Below the pieces are notes generated by a model, which was given only the letters and a program-made list of their open reading frames with translations, was not told where the DNA came from and searched no databases. 61,661 bases of DNA, taken from positions 1 through 61,661 of the forward strand of contig CAZDYI010000139.1 in NCBI GenBank assembly GCA_964509765.1, read 5' to 3'. Shown piece after piece: positions 17,437-25,640 of this stretch. Both the position numbers and the translations under genes were made by a program. This DNA comes from CAZDYI01 sp964509765. GTDB taxonomy: Bacteria; Pseudomonadota; Gammaproteobacteria; Tethybacterales; Tethybacteraceae. Numbering within the stretch: the stretch's first letter is position 1; each line of letters opens with the position of its first letter.

Positions 17437-18688
17437 CAGCTTCCCTGTACCAGTTGTCGATCTCGTCGATCAGCTCGCCGGTCACCCCGCGCGAGCCGAG
17501 CGCCTTGGCCGGGTCGTGGGCAAGCTTGCCCGCGATGCGGCTTGCGAGGCTGCGAAGGACCTCCTCGCCGTCCTTGCCGGCCGCAACTGCCTTGAGCGCG
17601 CGCGCTATCTCACGGTCGCGGATCGCGTCCACACGCCCGACGAAGTCCTTGACCACGTCGACGGACTCGCGGGCGTTGTACCAGTCAACGAGCTCCTCGG
17701 ACGCCCTGGCGATGTGCGTGTTCGCGTCGTTTACGGCCTCGCGCCTCTTTTCCATGTTGTCGCTCGAGATCCTGCCGATGTCGTCGATCGAGTACAGGAA
17801 CAGGTCCTCGAGGCGCGCGGCCTCCGGCTCGACGTCCCTCGGCACCGCCAGGTCGAATACGGCCATCGGGCGCCGCTTGCGCAGCCTGGCCGCGTTCTCG
17901 AGCGCGCCCTTGCCGATCACGGGAAGGACAGAGCTCGTCGCGGTGATCACGATGTCGTGCCGGTGGAGCTCGCGGGTGATCGACTCGTAGGGGATCACCT
18001 TCGCACCGAACCTCGCGGCGAGCTCCTCGGCGTGGCGCATCGTCCTGTTCGCGACGGTCACGAACGACACGGAGTTGCCGCTGAAGTGCTCGAGCGCCGT
18101 CTCGACTATCGTCCCTGCGCCGACGCAGAGCACGCCGCAGCCGTCGAGGTCGCCGAAGATCGACCGCGCGAGGCGGGAGCAGATCGCCGGGGCGGAAACC
18201 GATTCCCTCGCGATCGCCGTTTCCGTGCGCACCCGCTTGGCAACGCTGAAGGTGCGCTCGAACAGCTTGGCGAGGTTCGGACCGGTGAACCCCTCCTGGC
18301 GCGCCATGCCGTATGCCTTCTTCATCTGGCCGAAGATCTCGGGCTCGCCGAGGATCATCGAGTCGAGGCCGCTTGCGACGGCAAAGGCGTGCTTGATCGC
18401 CGCCTGGCCGCTCTTGAGGTAGAACAGCGTCTCGTAACCGTAGGACGCTCCGCCGCGCGCGGCGGTGAGGTCGCGGATGCCCTCCGGGCTCTCCGACACG
18501 CAGTAGACCTCCGTGCGGTTGCAGGTCGACAGCACAAGCGCCTCGTCCGCGAGCCCGCGGGTGCGCAGCTCCGCGAGGTAGCCGGGCGCCTCGTCGTTGG
18601 GGACCGACAGCTTCTCCCTGATCTCGAGCGCGGCGTTCGCGTGTGACACGCCGATGAGCGAAAGCCTGTCGAGCGTCATCGAGGTCAT
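17423..18688 (-). CDS. hemA: Glutamyl-tRNA reductase
   Basis: 421 residues. It reduces glutamyl-tRNA(Glu) to glutamate-1-semialdehyde, the first committed step of C5-pathway tetrapyrrole synthesis. The catalytic cysteine is C56 in VLSTCNRTEVY; LDSMILGEPEIFGQMKKAY follows, then an NADPH-binding domain (VLCVGAGTIVETALEHF) and a C-terminal dimerisation helix. The ATG at 18688 overlaps the preceding stop as ATGA; a second ATG at 18679 is possible. hemB is elsewhere in the window (24624). Confidence 0.96.
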   Translation of the reverse strand: MTSMTLDRLSLIGVSHANAALEIREKLSVPNDEAPGYLAELRTRGLADEALVLSTCNRTEVYCVSESPEGIRDLTAARGGASYGYETLFYLKSGQAAIKHAFAVASGLDSMILGEPEIFGQMKKAYGMARQEGFTGPNLAKLFERTFSVAKRVRTETAIARESVSAPAICSRLARSIFGDLDGCGVLCVGAGTIVETALEHFSGNSVSFVTVANRTMRHAEELAARFGAKVIPYESITRELHRHDIVITATSSVLPVIGKGALENAARLRKRRPMAVFDLAVPRDVEPEAARLEDLFLYSIDDIGRISSDNMEKRREAVNDANTHIARASEELVDWYNARESVDVVKDFVGRVDAIRDREIARALKAVAAGKDGEEVLRSLASRIAGKLAHDPAKALGSRGVTGELIDEIDNWYREADGRD

Positions 18689-19284
18689 TGCGCCGCGGCC
18701 CCGTCCGCTTGCGCCGGCTCGCCCCACACGTCCCGCATGGAGGCCACGCCGCAGGCGCCGTGGCTGATGGCCAGGTCCGCGTCGCCGACCGACAGGCCGC
18801 CGAGCGCGTAGACCGGCTTGTCGTGACGTGCGGCCAGCTCGGCGAAGCCGTCCCATCCGAGCGGCTCGGAGTCGACGTGCGTGAGGGTCCTGCCGACAGG
18901 GGAGAGCACGGCGAAGTCCGCCCCGAGCACGTCGAGGCCCGCCTCGAGCTCGTCCGCGCTGTGGCAGGACACGCCGACAAGCCCGTCGAAGCATTGCGGA
19001 CCCGTGTTACGCAAGGCTGAGCTCGGGACGTGCACGCCGTCGGCCCCGACCTTGCCGGCGATGTCGCCGCCGTCGTTGACCAGCACCCGGCAGCCGTGCC
19101 CGCGGCACATCTCTACGCAGCGGGCCGCGAAGTCCTCGCGCTCGCTTGGCGCCAGGTGCTTGTCGCGCACCTGCAAGAGGCGCAGGCCGCTTGCCAAGGC
19201 CTGCGCAAGGCGCTCGAGGAAGGCGTCGACGCCGGGAAAGAGCGCCGCCGCGGTGATGCCGTACACCGGCGGAAGCGCGCTCAC
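18685..19284 (-). CDS. Stand-alone thiamine-phosphate-synthase-like protein
   Basis: 199 residues, TIM-barrel of the ThiE/TenI family. Ligand-binding landmarks are retained: LLQVRDK (Gln, Arg, Lys), VLVND, ADGVHV, GVSCHS and VYALGG. The stretch from SPVGRTLTH to PLGWDGF looks most like the ThiE-like half of the fused Nudix-ThiE (MutT) proteins of gammaproteobacteria, which often sit beside argJ and a DUF815 ATPase as here. No Nudix box is present. The GTG at 19284 overlaps the upstream stop as GTGA; a longer frame upstream has no conserved sequence. True thiamine synthesis is possible but no other thi gene is nearby. Confidence 0.75.
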   Translation of the reverse strand: MSALPPVYGITAAALFPGVDAFLERLAQALASGLRLLQVRDKHLAPSEREDFAARCVEMCRGHGCRVLVNDGGDIAGKVGADGVHVPSSALRNTGPQCFDGLVGVSCHSADELEAGLDVLGADFAVLSPVGRTLTHVDSEPLGWDGFAELAARHDKPVYALGGLSVGDADLAISHGACGVASMRDVWGEPAQADGAAAQ

Positions 19285-20132
19285 TTGCGGCGGCTCTCGA
19301 GAAAGTCCTCGACGAACTGCCGCGCGATGCGGCCGTTGAGTGAGCCGCGCTCGGCGGCCCAGAGGAGGCTTGCCCTCTCGATCGCCGGCCCGACCCTCTT
19401 CCTGCCGTGGTTGCTGAACCACTTGCTGACCAGCGCGAGGTACTCCCCCTCGTTCGGCGAGAACACCGGGATCCACAGACCGAACCTGTCGGACAGGGAG
19501 ATCTTCTCCTCGGTCGTCTCGCCGGGATGGATCTCGCCGCTTTCGTCCTGGCTCGCCTCGAGGTTCTCCGAAGCGTCCTCGGGAACCAGGTGCCTGCGGT
19601 TGGAGGTCGCGTAGACCAGCATCCCGAGCCGGCCGCCGTCGAGCTCGTCGAGCGCGGCCTTGGCGCCGATGTAGCCGTCGTCGCTCCCTGCGAACGACAG
19701 CTCGTCGCAGATCACGAGGAACCTGTGCTCGCTGCCGCCGAGCACGTCGACAAGCTCGGGCAGCTCGACGATCCTCTCTCTCGCGACCCTGACGACCTTG
19801 AGCCCCTTGCGGGCGTGCTTCGCCGCGACGCCGTGAACGACCGAGGTCTTGCCGCAGCCGCGCGGGCCGGTTAGCAGGGCGTGGTTAGCCGGCCGGCCGG
19901 CCATGAAGGCCGCCGTGTTCCTGTCGAGCGCCCTGATCTCCGCGTCCAGGCCGTGCAGCAGGCCGAGCCGCGGCGGCTTCCACCCCCTGACCGGGGCGAG
20001 GTGGCCGACCCCGAGCGGCGAGGCCTTCCACCTGTAGCACTTTGCGTCAAGCTTGGCCGGCAGCTGCTCGGGAACGAGCGCGTCCAGGCGCCCCAGAAGC
20101 CTGCCGATCCTTTCCTCGGTCGCCTTCTTCAT
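19281..20132 (-). CDS. DUF815 AAA+ ATPase
   Basis: 283 residues. It is a P-loop ATPase of the DUF815 family, whose role is unknown. Walker A GPRGCGKTS is at 89-96; the Walker B-like strand FLVICDELSF is followed by ATSNRRHLVPE (sensor region) and the family-typical SDRFGLWIPVFSP. It follows argJ at seven bases and overlaps the thiE-like gene by four. The association with argJ and a ThiE-like protein is seen in several proteobacteria but its meaning is unclear. Confidence 0.88.
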   Translation of the reverse strand: MKKATEERIGRLLGRLDALVPEQLPAKLDAKCYRWKASPLGVGHLAPVRGWKPPRLGLLHGLDAEIRALDRNTAAFMAGRPANHALLTGPRGCGKTSVVHGVAAKHARKGLKVVRVARERIVELPELVDVLGGSEHRFLVICDELSFAGSDDGYIGAKAALDELDGGRLGMLVYATSNRRHLVPEDASENLEASQDESGEIHPGETTEEKISLSDRFGLWIPVFSPNEGEYLALVSKWFSNHGRKRVGPAIERASLLWAAERGSLNGRIARQFVEDFLESRRK

Positions 20133-20139
20133 CGCGCGC

Positions 20140-21336
20140 TCAGGTCCTGTACTCCGCGTTGATCCGCACGTACTCGCGGCTGAGGTCCGAGAAGGTCACC
20201 GCTGCCCTCGCGCGCCCCTTGCCCATGGCGATCTCGAACAGGAGGGGAGGGCGGTCGAACAGTTTCTTGGCGGCCTTCTCGGTGAACGACGCTGCGCGCC
20301 TTCCGGAGCCGTACGCGCGTTGGCCGTTGATCCTGACGGAAACGGCGTCCGGGTCGAAGTCGACTCCGGCCTTGCCGATCGCCATGAGCAGCCGGCCGAG
20401 GTTGGGGTCGCGGGCGTTGAGCATCGTCTTGACCAGCGGCGAGCATGCAACGGAGTCCGCGACCCTCCTGCAGTCGGCATCGCTGCGCAGGCCGCGCACC
20501 GCAACGGTCGCGGTCATGGTCGCGCCCTCGCCGTCGGCGACGATCTGGTTCGCAAGGTCCGCGCAGAGATCGGAAAGCGCCGCTGCGAACCTCCGCTCCT
20601 CCGCGGGCGTGAGCTTCCCTGCGGCCCCCGTTGCGGCAAGAGCGACCGCGTCGTTGGTCGATGTGTCGCCGTCGACGCTGATCGCGTTGAAGGAGTCCGA
20701 CACCGCCTCCCGCAGGCGCCTGCGCAGGGCGGGCGCGGAAACGCCGGCGTCTGTTGCGATGAACGACAGCATGGTCGCCATGTCGGGATGGATCATCCCG
20801 GATCCCTTGGCGATCCCGGTGATCGTGACCCTGCCCTTGCGGGTCCTCATCCGGACGCTTGCGCCCTTGGGCCTCGTGTCGGTCGTCATGATCGCGCGCG
20901 CGGCGTCCTGCCAGCCCCCCGGGTCGAGCTTGGACGCCGCCCTGTCGATGCCGCGGGAAAGCGCCTCGGCGGAAAGCTGCTCCATGATCACCCCGGTTGA
21001 AAACGGCAGGACCTGCTCGGGCCTTGCGCCGAGCATGCCCGCGGCCCTCGCGCAGCTGTCCGCGGCGACCCTGAGCCCGCGCCTTCCGGTCCCGCAGTTC
21101 GCGTTGCCGGAGTTGACCACCCAGGCGCGCGTGCGCGAGCGGCCGGACTCCATGTGCCTGCGCGCGACCGTCACGGGCGCGGCGACGAACCGGTTGCGCG
21201 TGAAGGTCGCCGCCGTCGCGGCGGGCGCGTCGAAGGCGAACAGCGCCACGTCCGGGCGCCGCCGCTTTCCGATCCCGGCGGCGGCGGTGCCGACTCTCAC
21301 GCCGTCCACGGCCAACAGCCTTGGCTTGCTGCCCAC
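20140..21336 (-). CDS. argJ: Glutamate N-acetyltransferase / amino-acid acetyltransferase ArgJ
   Basis: 398 residues. It transfers acetyl from N-acetylornithine to glutamate in arginine synthesis, recycling the acetyl group. The self-cleavage site that yields alpha and beta chains is MATMLSF, with Thr188 as nucleophile. VNSGNANCGTG (74-84) and the PFSTGVI region complete the signature; the protein runs to the conserved C-terminus (SREYVRINAEYRT). The start is GTG, six bases after the thioredoxin-like gene. argH lies at 54843. Confidence 0.95.
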   Translation of the reverse strand: MGSKPRLLAVDGVRVGTAAAGIGKRRRPDVALFAFDAPAATAATFTRNRFVAAPVTVARRHMESGRSRTRAWVVNSGNANCGTGRRGLRVAADSCARAAGMLGARPEQVLPFSTGVIMEQLSAEALSRGIDRAASKLDPGGWQDAARAIMTTDTRPKGASVRMRTRKGRVTITGIAKGSGMIHPDMATMLSFIATDAGVSAPALRRRLREAVSDSFNAISVDGDTSTNDAVALAATGAAGKLTPAEERRFAAALSDLCADLANQIVADGEGATMTATVAVRGLRSDADCRRVADSVACSPLVKTMLNARDPNLGRLLMAIGKAGVDFDPDAVSVRINGQRAYGSGRRAASFTEKAAKKLFDRPPLLFEIAMGKGRARAAVTFSDLSREYVRINAEYRT

Positions 21337-21342
21337 GGCGCG

Positions 21343-21882
21343 CTAGAGCTCGCGCTCGAGCAAGGCCAGGAAGCGCTCGCTTTTGTCCGTGCCCAGGTGG
21401 GTCTCGCCGATGAGCTCGGCCTTGATGTTGCCGCGCTTGTCGGCCAGGTAGAACGCCGGCCACCACGAGTTGCGCATGTCCCGCCAGAACACGTAGTCGT
21501 TGTCGAGCATGACCGGGAACTCGATCCCGTGCTCGGCCGCCTTCTCGCTCACCCGCTCGCGGTCCCTCTCGTGCTCAAACTCGGGCGTGTGTATGCCGAG
21601 CACCAGCAGCCCGCGGTCCGCGTACCTCCTGTGGACCTCGTTTATCCACGCGATCGAGTTCGTGCAGTTGTAACACGAGTACGTCCAGAACATCACGAGC
21701 ACCGCCCGGCCGCGCAGGTCCGAGTCGGCCAGCGGCTCGGAATTGACCCAGAACTCCCCCTGGTCCCGGAACGGGTAGGTGATCCCCGCGAGGCGCTCGG
21801 GCGCGGCCTGCGCGAGCTGCGACACAAGGGCCCACGCCAGCAAGGCGAGCAAGGCCTTCGGGAGTCTCATTCGGAATTCCAT
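21343..21882 (-). CDS. Periplasmic thioredoxin-like (TlpA-type) protein
   Basis: 179 residues. A signal peptide (about 5-26, ending SQLAQA) is followed by a TlpA/ResA-like fold with the redox pair C70-Y-N-C73 in FWTYSCYNCTNS and a cis-Pro region WWPAFYL. CYNC proteins of this type resemble the thioredoxin half of DipZ-like or AhpC/TSA family reductases; the partner is unknown. ATG 21882 and ATG 21870 are both plausible, the second giving a tighter signal peptide. It is the first gene of the run leading through argJ to moeB. Confidence 0.75.
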   Translation of the reverse strand: MEFRMRLPKALLALLAWALVSQLAQAAPERLAGITYPFRDQGEFWVNSEPLADSDLRGRAVLVMFWTYSCYNCTNSIAWINEVHRRYADRGLLVLGIHTPEFEHERDRERVSEKAAEHGIEFPVMLDNDYVFWRDMRNSWWPAFYLADKRGNIKAELIGETHLGTDKSERFLALLEREL

Positions 21883-21928
21883 GCGACGGAACAACTGAGT
21901 GCCTGGATCCAGCCAACCGCAAAGGGCG

Positions 21929-21934
21929 ATTTTA
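21929..21934 (-). promoter_or_regulatory. Possible -10 element for the thioredoxin-argJ-hemA run
   Basis: TAAAAT on the minus strand, 46 bases before the ATG at 21882. Unlike most promoters in this window it would give a real 5' leader. No clear -35. Confidence 0.35.
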
Positions 21935-21956
21935 ATTCAGGCCCGGATTCCGCGTT

Positions 21957-21970
21957 GCCGCGCGCGCGGC
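21957..21970. terminator. Perfect GC palindrome after the tRNA operon
   Basis: The 14-base palindrome GCCGCGCGCGCGGC lies ten bases past the CCA end of the tRNA-Leu gene. It could fold as a terminator stem, but no T-run follows, so it may only be a GC-rich stretch. Confidence 0.25.
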
Positions 21971-21979
21971 CCGGAGCGC

Positions 21980-22066
21980 TGGTGCGGACGGGGGGACTTG
22001 AACCCCCACGCCCCTAGGGACAGCAGATTTTAAGTCTGCAGCGTCTACCGATTCCGCCACGTCCGC
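21980..22066 (-). tRNA. tRNA-Leu (UAA)
   Basis: 87 bases with a long variable arm. The acceptor stem pairs GCGGACG with CGTCCGC and CCA is encoded. The anticodon loop CTTAAAA between CAGA/TCTG gives anticodon UAA. GTTCAAGTCC T arm present. It is last in the Gly-Cys-Leu set, the same order as glyW-cysT-leuZ of enterics. Confidence 0.95.
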
Positions 22067-22077
22067 ACGCATCCAGG

Positions 22078-22092
22078 GACGGCGATGCCGTC
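22078..22092. other. Hairpin in the tRNA-Leu/tRNA-Cys spacer
   Basis: GACGGC-GAT-GCCGTC is a perfect six-base-pair hairpin in the 79-base spacer between two co-oriented tRNAs. It may guide processing of the precursor or attenuate read-through; no T-run follows on the minus strand. Confidence 0.35.
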
Positions 22093-22145
22093 TAGGTACC
22101 GGCCCTGCATAACCTTGCGTCGTGGCTTGTCATCTTGAGTCCTGT

Positions 22146-22220
22146 TGGAGGCGGGAGTCGGAATTGAACCGGCGTGAACGGCTTTGCAGGCCGCCGCATA
22201 AACCACTCTGCCATCCCGCC
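22146..22220 (-). tRNA. tRNA-Cys (GCA)
   Basis: 75 bases. The acceptor stem pairs GGCGGGA with TCCCGCC, with the U73 discriminator typical of tRNA-Cys, then CCA. The anticodon loop reads CTGCAAA, anticodon GCA. D arm and GGTTCAATTCC T arm are intact. Confidence 0.95.
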
Positions 22221-22269
22221 TTCGTGCATTGCGCTAGTCATATCCCCGTGGAGCTGTCGGACTTGCTGC

Positions 22270-22345
22270 TGGAGCGGGAAACGAGGTTCGAACTCGCGAC
22301 CTCAACCTTGGCAAGGTTGCGCTCTACCAGCTGAGCTATTCCCGC
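22270..22345 (-). tRNA. tRNA-Gly (GCC)
   Basis: 76 bases. The acceptor stem pairs GCGGGAA with TTCCCGC, then U73 and CCA. The anticodon loop TTGCCAA gives GCC. GTTCGAACC T arm present. It is first in the three-tRNA transcript. Confidence 0.96.
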
Positions 22346-22377
22346 TTGGATCGCTTGTCGTGGGTTTACGATGGCGG

Positions 22378-22383
22378 ATTTTA
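22378..22383 (-). promoter_or_regulatory. -10 element of the tRNA operon
   Basis: TAAAAT on the minus strand, 32 bases before the tRNA-Gly 5' end, followed by a GC-rich discriminator (CCGCC), the pattern of stringently controlled stable-RNA promoters. No good -35. Confidence 0.4.
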
Positions 22384-22401
22384 CCACCGGCGGGCGGAAA
22401 G

Positions 22402-22407
22402 TAGAAT
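22402..22407 (+). promoter_or_regulatory. -10 element of the pdxH-aroK-aroB-hemB operon
   Basis: TAGAAT twelve bases before the pdxH ATG; TTTACC at 22380-22385 (spacer 16) is a possible -35 and overlaps the tRNA-operon -10 on the other strand. Predicts a leader of about five bases or less. Confidence 0.5.
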
Positions 22408-22419
22408 TTCGCCCCTGCG

Positions 22420-23022
22420 ATGTCCGATGGCTTGGAAAGGGTCGGCGATCCCGTCACGGAGCTCGGGCGCTGGCTCGAGGAGGCGGCCGGGGCCGGGCTG
22501 AGGCTGCCCGACGCCGTTGCCCTCGCGACGACAGGGGCCGACGGCATGCCCGACGTCAGGTACGTCCTGGTGAAGGGCATCACCGAGGGCGGCTGCGAGT
22601 TCTACACCAACAACGCGAGCGCCAAGGCAGCGCAGCTCAGGGACAACCCGAAGGCCGCGCTCGCCTTTTACTGGCGGGAGCTCAACCGCCAGGCGCGGGT
22701 GCGCGGAACCGTGCGCGAGATGGAGCGCGGCAGGGTCGCCGAGTACTTCGCGACGAGGCCCCGCGACAGCCAGGTCAGCGCCTGGGCTTCGCGCCAGTCA
22801 GCCCCGCTCGCCTCGAGGGAGGAGTTCCTCGATAGGGTCGCAGAGGTCGAGGGGCGCTTCGAGGGCTCGGACGTCCCGCTGCCGGACCACTGGTCGGGCT
22901 ACGTGGTCGACCCCCTCGAGATCGAGTTCTGGGTCGAGGGCAAGGGCAGGATGCACGGGCGGTCCGCGTACCGCAGGGAGGCTCCCGGGGCGGTCTGGTC
23001 ACACGAGCGCCTCTACCCGTGA
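22420..23022 (+). CDS. pdxH: Pyridoxamine 5'-phosphate oxidase
   Basis: 200 residues. It oxidises PNP or PMP to PLP using FMN. The FMN-binding region reads VRYVLVKGI and FYTNNASAKAAQL, followed by FYWRELNRQARVRG; the C-terminal PLP-binding RLYP ending is intact. First gene of a four-gene operon whose members overlap by 4-8 bases. pdxA is at 57807. Confidence 0.92.
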   Translation: MSDGLERVGDPVTELGRWLEEAAGAGLRLPDAVALATTGADGMPDVRYVLVKGITEGGCEFYTNNASAKAAQLRDNPKAALAFYWRELNRQARVRGTVREMERGRVAEYFATRPRDSQVSAWASRQSAPLASREEFLDRVAEVEGRFEGSDVPLPDHWSGYVVDPLEIEFWVEGKGRMHGRSAYRREAPGAVWSHERLYP

Positions 23023-23543
23023 GCCTGGAGAGGCCGCTGGTGCTGCTCGGCATGATGGGCTCGGGCAAGAGCACGGTCGCGAAGTGGATCGCCGACCGGG
23101 AGGGTGCTGAGGTCATGGACCTTGACGCGACGGTCAGCGCCGCGGCGGGCAAGGACATACCGACGATATTCGCGGAAGACGGCGAGGAGAGCTTCCGCGA
23201 ACTCGAGAGCGAGGCGCTAAGAGAGGCGCTTGCGCGCGTCGGGCCCGTGATCATCGACGCCGGAGGCGGCGTGGTCGTGCGCGGGTCCAACCTCGAGATG
23301 CTGCAGGGCAGCGACACCGACAGGTGCCACATCGATGCATCCGCCAGGCTTCTTGCATCGAGGATCACTGAGACAGGGTCGCGTCCGATGCTCGACGGCG
23401 TCGCCCACGAGGACAGGATCATGGCGATCCTTGTGCGCCGCAACCCCCTGTACAAGCTGGCGTCCACCTTCACGGTGCGCTCGGAAGAGGGCGATGACGC
23501 GGGCGACACGGCCCGCAAGGTGCTGGACGGCATCGGCAGGTGA
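23019..23543 (+). CDS. aroK: Shikimate kinase
   Basis: 174 residues. It phosphorylates shikimate. Walker A GMMGSGKST is at 11-19, the shikimate-binding DLDATV near 31 (usually D-x-D) and IDAGGGVV near 80. The GTG start overlaps the pdxH stop (GTGA), and its stop overlaps aroB the same way. The aroK-aroB order is standard. Confidence 0.93.
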   Translation: MSLERPLVLLGMMGSGKSTVAKWIADREGAEVMDLDATVSAAAGKDIPTIFAEDGEESFRELESEALREALARVGPVIIDAGGGVVVRGSNLEMLQGSDTDRCHIDASARLLASRITETGSRPMLDGVAHEDRIMAILVRRNPLYKLASTFTVRSEEGDDAGDTARKVLDGIGR

Positions 23544-24631
23544 GCGCGGTAACGGTTGAGCTGGGCGAGCGCAGCTACTCAGTAGCGGTCGGCTCAGGGC
23601 TTGTCGCCTCGCCTCCGGCGCTCCCTGTTCCTGAAGGCGCGCGCGCCGCTGTCATGGCCGACTCGACTGCGTGGAAGGCGCACGGCGAAAAGCTTCAGAA
23701 AGCGCTGGCGAACCTCGGCCTGTCGGGCGTTTCCGTGCTTGAGATCGATCCGGGAGAGCAAAGCAAGTCCTGGGACTGGGCGAGAAGGTGCTGCGACTTC
23801 CTTGCCGAAAGCTCGATCGGCCGCGACGACTGGGTGCTGCCGTTCGGCGGCGGGGTGGCCTGCGACCTCAGCGGCTTCGCCGCCGCGGTGTACCTCCGCG
23901 GCGTGTCCGCGGTTGCCTTCCCGACGACGCTGCTTGCGCAGGTCGACGCCTCCGTCGGCGGCAAGACCGCGATCAACATCGACTCGGGCAAGAACCTGGT
24001 CGGCGCCTTCAGCCAGCCGGCGCTGGTCGTCGCGGACGTGGACACGCTGCGCACCCTCCCGCCAAACGAGTTCCGCGCCGGCATGGCAGAGGTCGTAAAG
24101 CACGGGCTGCTTGAGCCGTCGATCCTCGACATGGTGCGCGACAACGTAATGGAGCTCGCAAAGGGGCCCGAAGCGGAGTCCGGGCTGCTCGTGCGGCTCG
24201 TCGAGCAAAACGTGCGGTGCAAGGCAGCGGTGGTCGCGGCGGACGAGAGGGAGGCGGGGGTCCGCGCCCACCTCAACCTCGGGCACACCTTCGCGCATGC
24301 GCTTGAGGCGACGCTCGGATACGGCAGCCTGCTGCACGGCGAGGCGGTATCGATGGGGCTGGTCGCAGCATGCAGCCTTGCGGCGCGGCTCGGTCTCGCC
24401 GACTCCTCGCTGCAGAAGGAGGTCGGGGAGCTGCTTGCAGAGCTCGGCCTGCCGGTGAGGATTCCCAAATGCGACGCGGCCGACCTGATGCGCCCGATGA
24501 CGCGCGACAAGAAGGTTTCGCGGGGCAGGAAGCGCTTCGTGCTGGCAAGCTCGCCGGGCGAGGTCGCCGTGCATGCCGACGTCCCGGACGAGGCGGTGCT
24601 CGCGACGCTGGAGGAGCTGATAGATGGCTGA
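23540..24631 (+). CDS. aroB: 3-dehydroquinate synthase
   Basis: 363 residues. It cyclises DAHP to 3-dehydroquinate with NAD+ and a divalent metal. NAD-binding GGGVACDLSGFAAAVYLRG, the PTTLLAQVDASVGGKTAIN substrate loop, and metal ligands in AEVVKHG and LNLGHTFAHALE are all present. GTG start in a GTGA overlap; it overlaps hemB by eight bases. Confidence 0.96.
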   Translation: MSAVTVELGERSYSVAVGSGLVASPPALPVPEGARAAVMADSTAWKAHGEKLQKALANLGLSGVSVLEIDPGEQSKSWDWARRCCDFLAESSIGRDDWVLPFGGGVACDLSGFAAAVYLRGVSAVAFPTTLLAQVDASVGGKTAINIDSGKNLVGAFSQPALVVADVDTLRTLPPNEFRAGMAEVVKHGLLEPSILDMVRDNVMELAKGPEAESGLLVRLVEQNVRCKAAVVAADEREAGVRAHLNLGHTFAHALEATLGYGSLLHGEAVSMGLVAACSLAARLGLADSSLQKEVGELLAELGLPVRIPKCDAADLMRPMTRDKKVSRGRKRFVLASSPGEVAVHADVPDEAVLATLEELIDG

Positions 24632-25613
24632 GATCAGAAAGCGGCCGAGAAGGCTGCGCACGGACCCTGCGATCCGGGAGCTGGTTGCCGAGAGCCGGCT
24701 TGCCCCGGCGGACCTCATCTGGCCGCTGTTCATCCACTCGGGCAAGGACGGTGCCGCAATCGACGCCATGCCCGGCGTGTCCAGGCTCGACGCCGGCCTG
24801 CTGGCCAAGGCCTGCGACGACGCGACTGAGGCGGGCCTGCATGCGGTCGCGCTGTTTCCCGCGGTCGATCCCAAGCTGTGCACGCCGGGGGCTGAGGAGG
24901 CCTTCAACGACGGAGCGCTCGTCCAGGAAACGGTGCGCGCGCTGAAGAAAAGCCACCCGGACCTGCTCGTGGTCACCGACGTCGCGCTCGACCCGTTCAC
25001 CAGCCACGGGCACGACGGAATCATGAACGAGGACGGATCGATCGACAACGACGCGACAGTCGACGTCCTTGTGCGGCAGGCGCTGTCGCTCGCAAGGGCA
25101 GGGGCCGACATCGTCGCCCCGTCGGACATGATGGACGGAAGGGTGGGCGCGATACGTGACGCGCTCGAGGGCGAGGGCTTCCGCGACACGAAGATCATGT
25201 CGTACGCCGCGAAGTACGCGTCGGCGTTCTACGGGCCGTTCCGCGCAGCGATCGGCTCCGGCGACCGGCTCAAGGGCGACAAGAAAACCTACCAGATGGA
25301 TCCCGGCAACATCGCCGAGGCCGTGCGCGAGATCGGCATGGACATAGAAGAGGGCGCCGACATGGTGATGGTCAAGCCGGGCATGCCGTATCTCGACGTC
25401 GTCCGCGAGGCCGCGCGCGCGTTTCCCGGAACGCCGCTTTTCGCGTACCAGGTTTCCGGCGAGTACTCCATGGTCGAGGCCGCCGCATCGAACGGCTGGA
25501 TCGACCGCGACGCAGCGGTCCTCGAGTCGCTGCTTGCCTTCGTGCGCGCCGGGTGCTCAGGCGTGCTCAGCTACCACGCCCTTCACGCCGCCCGGCTTCT
25601 GGGGCAGAACTGA
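24624..25613 (+). CDS. hemB: Delta-aminolevulinic acid dehydratase (Mg-type)
   Basis: 329 residues. It condenses two ALA into porphobilinogen. The Schiff-base lysines lie in SYAAKYASAFYGPF (about 196) and MVMVKPGMPY (about 250). The metal site reads DVALDPFTSHGHDG, with Asp in place of the zinc cysteines (CxCx...C), the hallmark of Mg-dependent enzymes. It ends the pdxH operon; the stop is followed by a perfect hairpin. Confidence 0.96.
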   Translation: MAEIRKRPRRLRTDPAIRELVAESRLAPADLIWPLFIHSGKDGAAIDAMPGVSRLDAGLLAKACDDATEAGLHAVALFPAVDPKLCTPGAEEAFNDGALVQETVRALKKSHPDLLVVTDVALDPFTSHGHDGIMNEDGSIDNDATVDVLVRQALSLARAGADIVAPSDMMDGRVGAIRDALEGEGFRDTKIMSYAAKYASAFYGPFRAAIGSGDRLKGDKKTYQMDPGNIAEAVREIGMDIEEGADMVMVKPGMPYLDVVREAARAFPGTPLFAYQVSGEYSMVEAAASNGWIDRDAAVLESLLAFVRAGCSGVLSYHALHAARLLGQN

Positions 25614-25617
25614 ATGC

Positions 25618-25633
25618 GGCGCCTGCAGGCGCC
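25618..25633. terminator. Hairpin between convergent hemB and degQ
   Basis: GGCGCC-TGCA-GGCGCC, a perfect 16-base palindrome placed between the two stop codons, five bases after hemB. It could end transcription from both sides, although no T-run is present. Confidence 0.5.
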
Positions 25634-25640
25634 CAGGGAA

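Noticed and set aside
18685..19476. Longer 263-codon form of the ThiE-like protein
   Set aside because: The extra N-terminus is an Arg-rich out-of-frame reading of the DUF815 gene; the GTGA overlap gives the natural start.
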